From NCBI GenBank assembly GCA_948470005.1, contig CAOKNI010000001.1:25320-89319 (forward strand): DNA of 64,000 nucleotides, read 5' to 3'. The notes beneath the pieces were generated by a model that made no database searches, had not been told where the DNA came from, and saw only the letters and a list, made by a program, of their open reading frames with translations. Source of the stretch: an uncultured Mycoplasmatota bacterium. GTDB taxonomy: Bacteria > Bacillota_I > Bacilli_A > RF39 > UBA660. Position 1 is the stretch's first letter. Every line of letters begins with the position of its first letter. A program made the translations under genes and the position numbers. Of the stretch, positions 1 to 7,553 are shown piece by piece.

Positions 1-2
1 CC

Positions 3-968
3 GAGCCCTGTTTTCATAGTGCTGAAGAAGCTGTCGCCTTTATTAATCATATGATTGAAGTTTATCGTTATATGGACATAAGTGATGCAGATACTAAACG
101 TGGTGAGATAAGATGCGACGTTAACGTTTCTATTATGGATGAAGATGCAAAAGAATTCGGAACAAGAGTCGAAGTTAAAAATGTTAACTCGGTAAGCGGG
201 GTATATAACACCATTGTATACGAAATAAAAAGACAAACCGAATTAAAAGAAAATGGTCGTTATAACGAAGTAGAGCAAGAAACTAGACGCTGGAGTGAAG
301 AAGAGGAAAAAACTATTCGGATGCGAGGCAAAGTAGATGCAATTGACTACAAGTATTTTGTGGAACCTAATATTCCAAAATATAAAATAACTAAGGATTG
401 GCTAGATGAAATTAAGAAAGAAATTCCTCGTCTTCATATCGAACGTAAATATGATTACATAAATAATTATAATCTTAGTTCTTATGATGCCGGAGTTTTA
501 GTTAAAAATAAAGATATTTCCGATTATTTTGAGGAGTGTTTAAAATTAGGTATTGATGCTAAGAGTGCAAGTAACTGGATAACTTCAAGCATTATGGGTT
601 ATTTAAATGAAACGGAAATTAATATCACAGAATTTTATTTAACTCCTAGTCGTTTAAAAGATTTAATCAACGCTATTAGTACTGGTATTATTAGTTCTAA
701 ACAAGCAAAAGAGATATTTTATAAAGTAATTGAAAATAAAAAAGAAGTAAAAGATTTTTTAAGTACTGATAATGCTCAATTAAGCGATGAAGAGGAATTA
801 AATAAGATTATTGACAATATTTTAGCAGCTAATCCTAATCAAATTGCTGCTTATAAAAGTGGTAAAACCAATCTTTTTGATTTCTTTGTGGGTCTTGTAA
901 TGAAAGAAACAAGAGGTAAAGCTAATCCAGTTTTAACAAAAGAAATATTAAATTCCAAACTAAATTAG
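3..968 (+). CDS. gatB: Aspartyl/glutamyl-tRNA(Asn/Gln) amidotransferase subunit B, 5' truncated by window edge
   Basis: GatB is the kinase/transferase subunit of the GatCAB complex, which converts Glu-tRNA(Gln) or Asp-tRNA(Asn) to the amidated form in the cytoplasm. The reading frame is open from base 3 and already inside the GatB catalytic fold: the segment around RCDVNVS (codons near 117-135) is the conserved GatB core. The C-terminal GatB/YqeY tRNA-binding domain follows, ending near KANPVLTKEIL. About 321 residues of the usual ~475 are visible; the N-terminus lies outside the window. The 3' end overlaps the convergent gene at 960-1877 by 9 bases. gatC and gatA are presumably upstream, outside the window. 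Confidence 0.95.
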   Translation, partial: EPCFHSAEEAVAFINHMIEVYRYMDISDADTKRGEIRCDVNVSIMDEDAKEFGTRVEVKNVNSVSGVYNTIVYEIKRQTELKENGRYNEVEQETRRWSEEEEKTIRMRGKVDAIDYKYFVEPNIPKYKITKDWLDEIKKEIPRLHIERKYDYINNYNLSSYDAGVLVKNKDISDYFEECLKLGIDAKSASNWITSSIMGYLNETEINITEFYLTPSRLKDLINAISTGIISSKQAKEIFYKVIENKKEVKDFLSTDNAQLSDEEELNKIIDNILAANPNQIAAYKSGKTNLFDFFVGLVMKETRGKANPVLTKEILNSKLN

Positions 969-1877
969 AAAGGTATTTTTGTTATCTTTCTTTTTTCTTT
1001 CAAGTTTATATATGCCATTACTTTTGCTTTCTATGTATAAATCTGGGGTAGTATCAGTTAAATGAGCAAGATAAAGTTTTCTATCTTGATTTATACCTAC
1101 ATTTATTTTTCGTCTTTCTATTCGAGAGAAAATATAAGCAATAGCCATATCATAAAATTGATCTCGTTCAAGTAATCCATGACAGTGCCCAATATTAATT
1201 ACACATTGATTCATAAGAGCAATTTTAGCTTTTATTATATTATCATTAGCTATATTAGTGGGATAAATAGCTTGTCTTAGTTTTATCATATCAATATCTT
1301 CGCCGTTTAAGAATTCCAATACTCTTGTATTAGGATGATGGAAAATACACTCATGTAACATATCAAAAAAGTCATTTATGTATATGCCACAGGCTAATAA
1401 ATTTAAATATTTATCCATTTCTTCTAAATACTCACTATTAAGCACTTTAATTTCCGGATATATTAAAGCATTATTTTGAGTTCTACTTAGCGGAATAACT
1501 CCAAAATAACTAGTTTTAAATCCTACTTGATTAAGCATTAAGTCTTTTAAGGGATCAATAAAAAAGAGGCAAGTATCACCATGGACAATTAAACCAAAAT
1601 GAGCTTCTTTTTTATTATTAGTTGTAATAATTCGACTTTCAATACCAAAACTTTCAAATAATTTTTTATAGTATTCGCATATGGTTTTACAAACCATGTT
1701 TATACCATCTCTTCGAAAAGCATCATTTTTATATATTTTAGCTTGTTCATCATATGGAACAAGAAAAAAATTAACGTCTCTTTTAAAAGTAGGAGCAAGT
1801 TTTACATATAAATATCGAATAATTAAATCTTTAGGCCAAGCTTTATTTACTTCTTTAATAATACTTTGTTTATTCAT
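960..1877 (-). CDS. Hypothetical protein, possibly transglutaminase-like
   Basis: A 305-residue soluble protein of unknown function. I chose the ATG at 1877 rather than the longer frame to 1925 because it is preceded by a good ribosome binding site (GGAAGGGG) on the minus strand. A Cys-rich helix (MVCKTICEYYKKLFESFGI) followed by a strand with His (HFGLIV) and an Asp (FFIDPLKD) has the order Cys-His-Asp seen in transglutaminase-like cysteine peptidase folds. That is a pattern match only. It converges on gatB and overlaps it by 9 bases. No neighbour suggests a pathway. Confidence 0.6.
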   Translation of the reverse strand: MNKQSIIKEVNKAWPKDLIIRYLYVKLAPTFKRDVNFFLVPYDEQAKIYKNDAFRRDGINMVCKTICEYYKKLFESFGIESRIITTNNKKEAHFGLIVHGDTCLFFIDPLKDLMLNQVGFKTSYFGVIPLSRTQNNALIYPEIKVLNSEYLEEMDKYLNLLACGIYINDFFDMLHECIFHHPNTRVLEFLNGEDIDMIKLRQAIYPTNIANDNIIKAKIALMNQCVINIGHCHGLLERDQFYDMAIAYIFSRIERRKINVGINQDRKLYLAHLTDTTPDLYIESKSNGIYKLERKKKDNKNTFLI

Positions 1878-2058
1878 CAAATTTTTACCCCTTCCTTTTA
1901 ATAATAGGATTTTAATATAATACATATTATGCTATATGTAAAGTACAAAATAGTAAAAACATGATTATATATTAAAATGTAAACCATACTGTATAGTCAA
2001 ATAATAGGGTTGTAATTATAGTATATTAATGATATTTTGATAGTAGGAGTGTGAAAAA

Positions 2059-2844
2059 ATGAAAAATAATAAGAAAAATTTTTCCAAGTCTATAGTTATT
2101 GTACCTATTTTAATTATAGCAATTGTGATAGTTGTGGGAGTCATGTGGCAAAAGGGCATTATTTTTAGTTCGGAAAATAATAATTACATGACAAACTTAG
2201 ATAAAAATAATGATGGTTTACCTGATAGTGGAGAATTTAAAGTAAGTGATGGCATAGTCTATAAAAATGAAAAAGTAGTATATGACCCTAATGACTCCAA
2301 TGATTTATCATTTGAGGCAACTTATGAAGGAATTGAAAAGCCAACTAAGGATAATTTAACCGAGGAGTCTCTGACATCATATTTAAAAAATTTAATTCAA
2401 GAAATAAAAACGGATAGTTATAGTAGTTTTGATAAAAATAATATTCATAAAATTATGGCCGCCATATCTACTCCTTGTTATTTTAGAACAACTAAAGAAG
2501 CGATAAAAAATATTGCGAAGATGTATTTTAATGTTGATAATTATGAACTTCCAGTTGCAACTTATGATACCAATATTTCTGGTAAAATTGACATTGTGAG
2601 ATTAGGTGCTAAATATATCGCGGCGAATAATTGGAATTATGGTTGTCACTTTTTGTCACCATTTTATAAATATGTAAGTCATGAAGTAAAAGGAAATAAT
2701 GTTACGGCTAAATATAAATTAGTGGAATATGAGGAAGATTATAGTAATAATATCAAGAAAACTTATGGTGAACTCACTATTAAATTAGAGTTTATTAATG
2801 ACAATCTAATTGTTAAAAGTGCTAAATATAAAGCTAGTAAATAA
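2059..2844 (+). CDS. Membrane-anchored extracellular protein with an EF-hand-like loop
   Basis: 261 residues. Residues ~11-30 form one hydrophobic segment (signal anchor), so the rest is probably outside the membrane. Residues ~46-60 (LDKNNDGLPDSGEF) have the D-x-N-x-D-G spacing of EF-hand/dockerin-type calcium loops. The remainder has no family I recognise. The start has a clear RBS (GTAGGAG, 7 bases upstream). It stands alone, followed by a terminator at 2846-2880. Confidence 0.65.
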   Translation: MKNNKKNFSKSIVIVPILIIAIVIVVGVMWQKGIIFSSENNNYMTNLDKNNDGLPDSGEFKVSDGIVYKNEKVVYDPNDSNDLSFEATYEGIEKPTKDNLTEESLTSYLKNLIQEIKTDSYSSFDKNNIHKIMAAISTPCYFRTTKEAIKNIAKMYFNVDNYELPVATYDTNISGKIDIVRLGAKYIAANNWNYGCHFLSPFYKYVSHEVKGNNVTAKYKLVEYEEDYSNNIKKTYGELTIKLEFINDNLIVKSAKYKASK

Positions 2845-2845
2845 T

Positions 2846-2880
2846 AGAGTTAAGAAAAACAATTTTTTGACTCTTTTTTT
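2846..2880 (+). terminator. Rho-independent terminator
   Basis: AGAGT and ACTCT arms enclose an A-rich/T-rich inner stem and are followed by a T run. It lies right after the stop codon of the gene ending at 2844. Confidence 0.6.
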
Positions 2881-2924
2881 AATTATGAAGATATGCTATA
2901 ATATTTTTAAAGTAGGTTGATGAT

Positions 2925-4871
2925 ATGATATTTGGTCGAATTTTATATATTAGTGATAATATTGCGCATGTAGAAAATATTAGTAAAGATACAATTACCG
3001 CGGATTTAATGAATATTCACGTAGTCTTTGAAGAAAAAGAACAGAGAATACTTGGTGAAGTAGTAGAGCTTAATAGTAGCGAGATTAAAATTCGTTTTTT
3101 AGGCGAATATACTAGTCATGGCTATGTAAATGGTGTTATTAGAAAGCCCTTATTATCCAGTAAAATTAGAATTATTAATAGTGAAGAATTATTAGAGTTA
3201 GTGGGAACTCTTAGCAATAAAACTTTTGTTTTAGGTGAGTCAGCGACTTATAAAGGTTTTAAAATTTGTCCTAATATCAATAGCTTATTTTCTAACCATT
3301 TAGCTATATTCGGTAACTCTGGAGCTGGTAAATCTTGCGGTGTTTCAAGAATTATTCAAAATATTTTTAGTAATCCTAAAATGACTACTTATAATGCTAA
3401 TATGTTTTTCTTCGATGCTTATGGCGAATATAAAAATGCTTTTGGTTCTCTAAATAAAATTAATCCGAGTTATAATTACAAATTTATTACGACTAACCCG
3501 CAAGAAGATACAGATTATTTATTAAAAATACCGGTAAATCTATTAACGCTTGATGATATAGCTTTATTACTTCAAGCTGGTACTCATTCTCAACTGCCTA
3601 TTTTAGAGCGGAGTATTAAATATGCCAAAATTTTTGCTAGCAATAGTGAAGAGACAACCAAATATAAAAATCATTTAATTGCTAAAGCTTTAATTGCTAT
3701 TCTTTTTAGTAATATGACTACTAGTTATAAGAAAAATGAAATATTTCGAGTTATTGAAGTATGTCATACGACCGAATTTAATTTTGATTCTACGATACCT
3801 GGTCTTGGTTATACTAGAAGTTTTAGTGAGTGTTTTGAGATTGATTCTAATGGCAATTTTGGGGAGTCGGTATTAATTACTGATTATATTTTAAAACACA
3901 TTGATGAGTCTATAGTAGAAATAAAAGAGCCAGAGAATAGTTTTTATACGCTAAGGCAGCTAGCTGATGCTCTAGAATTTACTCTTATAAGTGAAGGCTT
4001 CCAAGGAAACGAAGCGATGTATAATGAAGCCATGATTTTACAAGTCCGTCTTAATACCATTATTAGTAGCAGAGTTAATGACTATTTTGATGGCGAAAAA
4101 TATACAAGTGTTGACGAATTTATCAATAATCTAATTAGAAAAGATAATACTCGAGCACAAATTGTTAATATTAACTTAGAAGACATAGACGACGCCTACG
4201 CTAAAGTAATTGTTAAAATAATTTCTAAACTATTATTTGATTATGCTAAAAGCTTAAAAGAAAGAGCTAGCATTCCATTTCATTTATTCCTGGAAGAAGC
4301 CCATAGATATATCCAACAAGATACCGATACATTTTTACTAGGATATAATATATTTGACCGTATTGCGAAAGAGGGTCGTAAATATGGAGTTATGCTTGAT
4401 ATTATTAGCCAACGTCCCGTTGAAATTAGTGATACTGTTATTGCTCAGTGTTCGAACTTCTTAATTTTTAAAATGACTCATCCTAAAGATATTAAATATA
4501 TTGAAGAAATGCTTCCGAATATTAGTGCTGATGTTATTGAAAAAATGAAGGTTTTACAACCTGGTAACTGTGTTTCGTTCGGTGGTGCTTTTAAAATACC
4601 GATGATATGTAAGCTTGATATGCCAGACCCAATGCCCTATAGTACTAACTGTAATGTTTCTGGCTGTTGGGAGGAAAATAAATCGCTAAATACAAGTTCA
4701 AATACTACCCCTATAAGTAATAATTATAGTAATAATGAAATAAATAATCAAATTCCTGTAACAGAAGGTGTTTCAACTTCAGAATTAATAAATGATTTAG
4801 AAAAAAGAGATGCAAGTAATGATGATTTTAATCCTATGAGTGGGCTAGGAGATATTTCTAACTTCGGCTAG
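2925..4871 (+). CDS. HerA-type FtsK/TraB-fold ATPase (DUF87 family)
   Basis: 648 residues. The N-terminal ~110 residues look like the HAS barrel of HerA helicases. Walker A is GNSGAGKSC near residue 129, and Walker B is FLEEAHR near residue 455, with a HerA C-terminal region after it. The last ~60 residues are an Asn/Ser-rich low-complexity tail. HerA proteins form hexameric DNA translocases, with NurA nuclease in archaea or with defence effectors (SIR2, DUF4297 and others) in bacteria. No nuclease or effector is beside it here. The only neighbours are the unrelated membrane protein upstream and a dead type III toxin-antitoxin locus downstream, so the role is open. Confidence 0.85.
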   Translation: MIFGRILYISDNIAHVENISKDTITADLMNIHVVFEEKEQRILGEVVELNSSEIKIRFLGEYTSHGYVNGVIRKPLLSSKIRIINSEELLELVGTLSNKTFVLGESATYKGFKICPNINSLFSNHLAIFGNSGAGKSCGVSRIIQNIFSNPKMTTYNANMFFFDAYGEYKNAFGSLNKINPSYNYKFITTNPQEDTDYLLKIPVNLLTLDDIALLLQAGTHSQLPILERSIKYAKIFASNSEETTKYKNHLIAKALIAILFSNMTTSYKKNEIFRVIEVCHTTEFNFDSTIPGLGYTRSFSECFEIDSNGNFGESVLITDYILKHIDESIVEIKEPENSFYTLRQLADALEFTLISEGFQGNEAMYNEAMILQVRLNTIISSRVNDYFDGEKYTSVDEFINNLIRKDNTRAQIVNINLEDIDDAYAKVIVKIISKLLFDYAKSLKERASIPFHLFLEEAHRYIQQDTDTFLLGYNIFDRIAKEGRKYGVMLDIISQRPVEISDTVIAQCSNFLIFKMTHPKDIKYIEEMLPNISADVIEKMKVLQPGNCVSFGGAFKIPMICKLDMPDPMPYSTNCNVSGCWEENKSLNTSSNTTPISNNYSNNEINNQIPVTEGVSTSELINDLEKRDASNDDFNPMSGLGDISNFG

Positions 4872-4903
4872 GAAGTCATCAATATTTTTTAATTAGTGGA
4901 TAT

Positions 4904-4932
4904 TTGACTTGAATATATTTCTTTGTTAAAAT
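4904..4932 (+). promoter_or_regulatory. Sigma-A promoter of the type III toxin-antitoxin remnant
   Basis: TTGACT at 4904-4909 and TAAAAT at 4927-4932 with a 17-base spacer. It is placed just upstream of the toxI-like RNA, as in known toxIN loci. Confidence 0.6.
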
Positions 4933-4961
4933 TATATTGTGTATGAAATATTACATACAAA

Positions 4962-5000
4962 AACGCGGTGTACCAGCCATTAAGTCGGGAGTTAAAATAT
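4962..5000 (+). ncRNA. toxI-like antitoxin RNA repeat (single remnant unit)
   Basis: The segment GGTGTACCAGCCATTAAGT at 4968-4986 and the purine-rich bases after it resemble the GGTG...CC.TTAAGT layout of ToxI pseudoknot repeats. I see one unit only; functional toxI arrays usually have several tandem copies. Its place between promoter and terminator, upstream of toxN, is what makes the call. The 62-residue frame through this stretch is not a credible gene. Confidence 0.4.
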
Positions 5001-5003
5001 ATT

Positions 5004-5028
5004 GGATTAGAAATTCTAGTCCTTTTTT
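5004..5028 (+). terminator. Intergenic terminator between toxI-like RNA and toxN
   Basis: GGATTAGA and TCTAGTCC arms with an AAT loop, then six T. Type III loci have a partial terminator at exactly this point, which sets the RNA:toxin ratio. Confidence 0.7.
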
Positions 5029-5109
5029 AATTTTTATAAAAAATTTTACTTATGGAATATTTAACTTTATAATCTTATTAAGAGAGTATAATATAAGAAA
5101 GGAGGTCTT

Positions 5110-5620
5110 ATGTAATTTAATTTAATTATTGTAAGAGTTGATAATAAATATTGTGATTACTTGCGAGGCTTTGATTTTAGAGTACCATATAATAAAGACA
5201 AAGCAAATTTAAGACCATTTGGTGGTATTTTATTTAATATTAACGATTAAAGAATATTTTGCACCTTTATCTAACCCTAAAACCAAACATTTAAATATGA
5301 AAAACACTATAGATTTTATAAGAATAGACGAATGGAAATTAGGGGCTATAAATTTTAATAATATGATACCCGTAAAAAAAGAAAATTATGAAATAATCAA
5401 CTTAAATGAAAAATGTAATTCCAAAGAAGAACAATCATATCAAGAATTATTACTTAATCAATATACCTGGTTAAATATAAATATGCAATTAATAAAAAAT
5501 AAAGCCTCTAATTTATATAGATTATATACACAAAATAGGCTAGCTGATAACATAAAAAATAGATGTTGCAATTATTCTTTATTAGAAAAAAATGTGATTT
5601 ATACAAAAACGAAACAATAA
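5110..5620 (+). pseudogene. toxN: Type III toxin ToxN/CptN/AbiQ family, inactivated
   Basis: Read through its lesions, this is a full-length (~170 residue) ToxN/AbiQ endoribonuclease. Family landmarks: the N-terminal VDNKYCDYLRGFD..RVPYN stretch, then EYFAPLSNPKTKH, then IDEWKLGAINFNNMIPV, and the C-terminal NRCCNYSLLEK. Two lesions are visible. The ATG at 5110, which has a strong AAGGAGGT RBS, is followed immediately by TAA (5113-5115) where Lys is expected. One extra T at 5247-5248 then creates a stop at 5248 and shifts the frame between NIND and KEYFAP. Known members cleave RNA and cause phage abortive infection while held inactive by toxI RNA. This copy should be dead unless re-initiation and frameshifting occur. 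Confidence 0.8.
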
Positions 5621-5644
5621 ATGTGTAAAATTCATGTAATTATC

Positions 5645-5674
5645 TTGAATATAATTTTTGATATATGCTATAAT
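5645..5674 (+). promoter_or_regulatory. Promoter of the 6S-like RNA
   Basis: TTGAAT at 5645-5650, an 18-base spacer, and TATAAT at 5669-5674. The predicted start is near 5681, exactly where the RNA closing stem begins. Confidence 0.6.
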
Positions 5675-5680
5675 AATAAT

Positions 5681-5850
5681 GCCTAGATAAATAGTCTGCT
5701 TTACATAAAACCGACTATGAGATAATATAGGGAGAATAATTATATGTGGAGTTGAAAGCTGGTCACTGAACCAGAATCCTAAAGCATATATGTTTCTTAC
5801 CACCTGCGGTCGCGCGGGATTTTATCACAAGTAGACTACTATCTGGGTTT
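5681..5850 (+). ncRNA. ssrS: 6S RNA-like structured RNA
   Basis: About 170 bases, no ORF. The two ends pair in a long interrupted stem (CCTAGATAAATAGTCTGCTT at 5682-5701 with AAGTAGACTACTATCTGGG at 5829-5847). The middle contains a large AT-rich region (a candidate open bubble), and a strong hairpin CCTGCG-GTCG-CGCGGG lies near 5803-5818. Rod shape, length and strong promoter match 6S RNA, which binds the housekeeping RNA polymerase. Identification is by architecture, not by a covariance model, so another rod-shaped RNA is possible. Confidence 0.5.
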
Positions 5851-5863
5851 TTAAATGTTATAA

Positions 5864-5896
5864 AAACGCTAGTCTTTAAACTGGCGTTATTTTTAT
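5864..5896 (+). terminator. Terminator after the 6S-like RNA
   Basis: AACGCTAGT and ACTGGCGTT arms around CTTTAA, followed by a T-rich run. Confidence 0.75.
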
Positions 5897-6105
5897 TTTA
5901 TAATTATTAGGCTCATCAATTTTACCAAGTAAGTAATCAGCGCTTACTCCGTATTTCTTACAAATAGTATAAAGAAATGGGGTTCATATCATCTTTCATT
6001 TGTGGGCAAGAAGAGCCATCTTTCATGGCATTATATAACTTTAGAAGTAGATTTATTTCTGCTTCTTTTTGCGTATTATCCGAAATTTTGTCGAGGCATG
6101 TCTAG
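5877..6105 (-). pseudogene. Remnant of an XRE-type helix-turn-helix regulator
   Basis: On the minus strand a fragment reads ICKKYGVSADYLLGKIDEP, the typical end of the HTH/linker region of XRE-family repressors. An out-of-frame piece upstream reads EAEINLLLKLYNAMKDG. There is no intact start or complete HTH, and the 3' end runs into the 6S-like terminator. Part of this remnant (6003-6038) recurs at 19285-19320. Confidence 0.4.
6003..6038. repeat. Short dispersed repeat, copy 1
   Basis: TGGGCAAGA followed by a GAG-CATC-TTT pattern ending in CATTATA; about three quarters identical to 19285-19320. Both copies sit beside the two elements that share the lectin-like C-terminal domain (template-like segment here, surface-protein remnant there). 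Confidence 0.4.
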
Positions 6106-6228
6106 AATATCTATTTTTGTATACCTGGGATAAGTTTTTGCTTGCATTCTAGTAGTTTCCTTGTTATATTTATTGCACGAGATGCAAGTATTTGTATTTG
6201 CCGCCATATCTGTAACGAGGCTTTGGTC

Positions 6229-6300
6229 ATGGTGGAGAAGAAAGATTTTTTAATCGCTTCGCTAATCGTGATAATTGTCCTATTAATTATCTTTAAGTAA
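6229..6300 (+). CDS. Very small single-span membrane peptide, possibly type I toxin-like
   Basis: The ATG at 6229 encodes 23 residues, with KKDFLIASLIVIIVLLIIFK forming a charged N-side and one hydrophobic span. Just downstream is a strong hairpin (6321-6360). Short hydrophobic peptides with a structured 3' region resemble Hol_Tox/TxpA-type toxins of Firmicutes. There is no convincing RBS and no antisense promoter that I can point to, so it may be a chance ORF. Confidence 0.3.
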   Translation: MVEKKDFLIASLIVIIVLLIIFK

Positions 6301-6320
6301 TTCAGGGGGTAGTGATATTG

Positions 6321-6360
6321 GACATGAAAAAATGCCAACCCGTAAGGGATGGCACATGTC
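6321..6360. other. Strong interrupted hairpin
   Basis: Outer arms GACATG (6321-6326) and CATGTC (6355-6360) with inner arms TGCCA/TGGCA and CC/GG around GTAA. There is no T run on the plus strand, so it is not a simple terminator in that direction. Confidence 0.55.
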
Positions 6361-6446
6361 AAAGAAATTGGCAAGTGCTTTGTACAAGCATCTTGCTTAA
6401 ATTAATAATATATTTTTGGTTTTATGTAAAGCTATTTTAATTAATA

Positions 6447-6475
6447 TTGACTTAAAGTTGATATTTAAATATAAT
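6447..6475 (+). promoter_or_regulatory. Sigma-A promoter of the template-like RNA
   Basis: TTGACT at 6447-6452 and TATAAT at 6470-6475 with a 17-base spacer, near consensus. The predicted start is near 6482. No RBS-led gene follows; the next elements are the AAC-rich segment and a terminator. Confidence 0.7.
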
Positions 6476-6513
6476 TAATTTGTAGTAAAGGGTTAATCTA
6501 AAACATACTCGGA

Positions 6514-6618
6514 ATGTCTCCGTATAACTTTAACGGCAGCAATGCTAACGTGTTCCGTGTGAATTCGGATGGCAACCTCAACAACAACAACGTGAACAAC
6601 ACGCGTGGTGTGCGCCCA
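6514..6618 (+). repeat. Candidate diversity-generating retroelement template repeat
   Basis: These 105 bases are about 50% G+C against surroundings near 28%. Read in frame they encode the C-terminal part of a lectin-like domain (MSPYNF at the start, GVRP at the end), with 12 Asn in 35 codons. Ten of the 12 are AAC, although nearby genes clearly prefer AAT. AAC at variable positions in an otherwise unbiased frame is the hallmark of DGR template repeats, where adenines are mutagenised. The same domain end is present in the surface-protein remnant at 19016-19142. It could instead be a fragment of a former variable gene. Confidence 0.5.
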
Positions 6619-6707
6619 ATATCCTTTTAGCACTTAAATATTAGGCTAAGGCTTAATATAATAGAATTAGGATACAAGATTAGTCCTAAGAGCAATCTTA
6701 AATAGAT

Positions 6708-6757
6708 GATATCGACGTTTTATATCTTGAATATAAAGCTAAAGCGATATCTTTTTT
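6708..6757 (+). terminator. Terminator of the template-like RNA
   Basis: Outer arms GATATCG (6708-6714) and CGATATC (6745-6751), inner TTTATAT/ATATAAA-type pairing, then six T. Confidence 0.75.
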
Positions 6758-6811
6758 ATTTTTAAAACTTGCATTTTAATAATCTCTTGCTATAATTAAA
6801 TTGGTGATATT

Positions 6812-7486
6812 ATGTTTGAAAGACTATTAACTTTAATAAATGAAGAACAATTAGCAAAAATAAAAACAGCTAAGATTTTATTAGTAGGTGTTGGAGGAGT
6901 AGGGGGATATGCCCTAGAAGCTCTTGTAAGAAGTGGATTTCAAGATATAACTATAATTGATGGTGATAAAATATCTTTATCAAATCTAAATCGTCAAATA
7001 ATTGCCACATTGGCTAATATTGGTAAAATAAAAGTAGAAAGAGCAAAATTAAGAGCATTAAGCATTAATGAATATGCTCAGATAAAAACTATAAATGTTT
7101 TTCTAACTAAAGAAAATTTTCCTGACTATATAAATGCCCAATATGATTATATTATTGATGCTTGTGATGATACCAATATTAAAATAGCATTAATAAAGTA
7201 TGCTAAAGAAAATAATATTAAAATTATTACTTGCCTTGGGACAGGTAAAAAATTAAATCCCACGAAACTTGAAATAACCACTCTTGCCAAAACTTATAAT
7301 GACCCTTTAGCTAAAAAATTACGTAATATTCTTAATAAAGAAAATATTAGTTTAAACACACCAGTTGTTTTTAGTAGCGAACTTGCCAAAGATACAGGCT
7401 CAAGTATTGGTTCTGCTGTTTTTGTTCCTGCTAGTGCTGGAATGATGCTTGCTAGCTACGTGTTTAATGATATAATATCAAATTAA
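6812..7486 (+). CDS. tcdA: tRNA threonylcarbamoyladenosine dehydratase (TcdA/CsdL, ThiF family)
   Basis: 224 residues of the E1-like ThiF/MoeB superfamily. The Rossmann nucleotide motif GVGGVGGYALEALVRSG lies at residues ~28-44, followed by the Asp strand IIDGD and the Arg-bearing SNLNRQ that define adenylating E1-like enzymes. TcdA uses ATP to cyclise t6A37 of tRNA to the hydantoin form ct6A. Length and lack of a rhodanese or extra Zn domain favour TcdA over ThiF/MoeB. A promoter is visible upstream (TTGCAT at 6769, TATAAT at 6791), and GGTGAT precedes the ATG. Confidence 0.88.
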   Translation: MFERLLTLINEEQLAKIKTAKILLVGVGGVGGYALEALVRSGFQDITIIDGDKISLSNLNRQIIATLANIGKIKVERAKLRALSINEYAQIKTINVFLTKENFPDYINAQYDYIIDACDDTNIKIALIKYAKENNIKIITCLGTGKKLNPTKLEITTLAKTYNDPLAKKLRNILNKENISLNTPVVFSSELAKDTGSSIGSAVFVPASAGMMLASYVFNDIISN

Positions 7487-7553
7487 CTGTAAAATAATTA
7501 TTTTTAGGTTGTAGATAAAAATTATTTCGTCTATACTATTAATAGGTGATATT

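Larger units (their letters stand above)
6482..6757 (+). ncRNA. Candidate DGR template RNA transcription unit
   Basis: A promoter (6447-6475) and a terminator (6708-6757) bracket about 275 bases with no gene that has a credible start. Inside are the AAC-rich segment (6514-6618) and a smaller hairpin (TTAGGA at 6667-6672 with TCCTAA at 6684-6689). DGR template repeats are transcribed as non-coding RNAs copied by an error-prone reverse transcriptase. No reverse transcriptase, Avd or HRDC accessory gene is in the window, so the function is inferred only. Confidence 0.45.

Noticed and set aside
1681..1920. Plus-strand ORF within the minus-strand gene, and similar shadows at 15191-15802, 16362-16655, 21154-21468 and 36080-36322.
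   Set aside because: Antisense to clear genes, biased residue composition, no RBS.
4937..5125. A 62-codon ORF upstream of toxN.
   Set aside because: No RBS; it crosses the toxI-like unit, the hairpin terminator and the toxN RBS. Explained as antitoxin RNA region.
5219..5620. A 133-codon ORF as an intact small gene.
   Set aside because: It starts mid-domain of ToxN after the frameshift and has no RBS; it is part of the toxN pseudogene.
6111..6374. An 87-codon minus-strand ORF.
   Set aside because: No homology-like pattern or RBS; it covers the hairpin at 6321-6360 and HTH debris.
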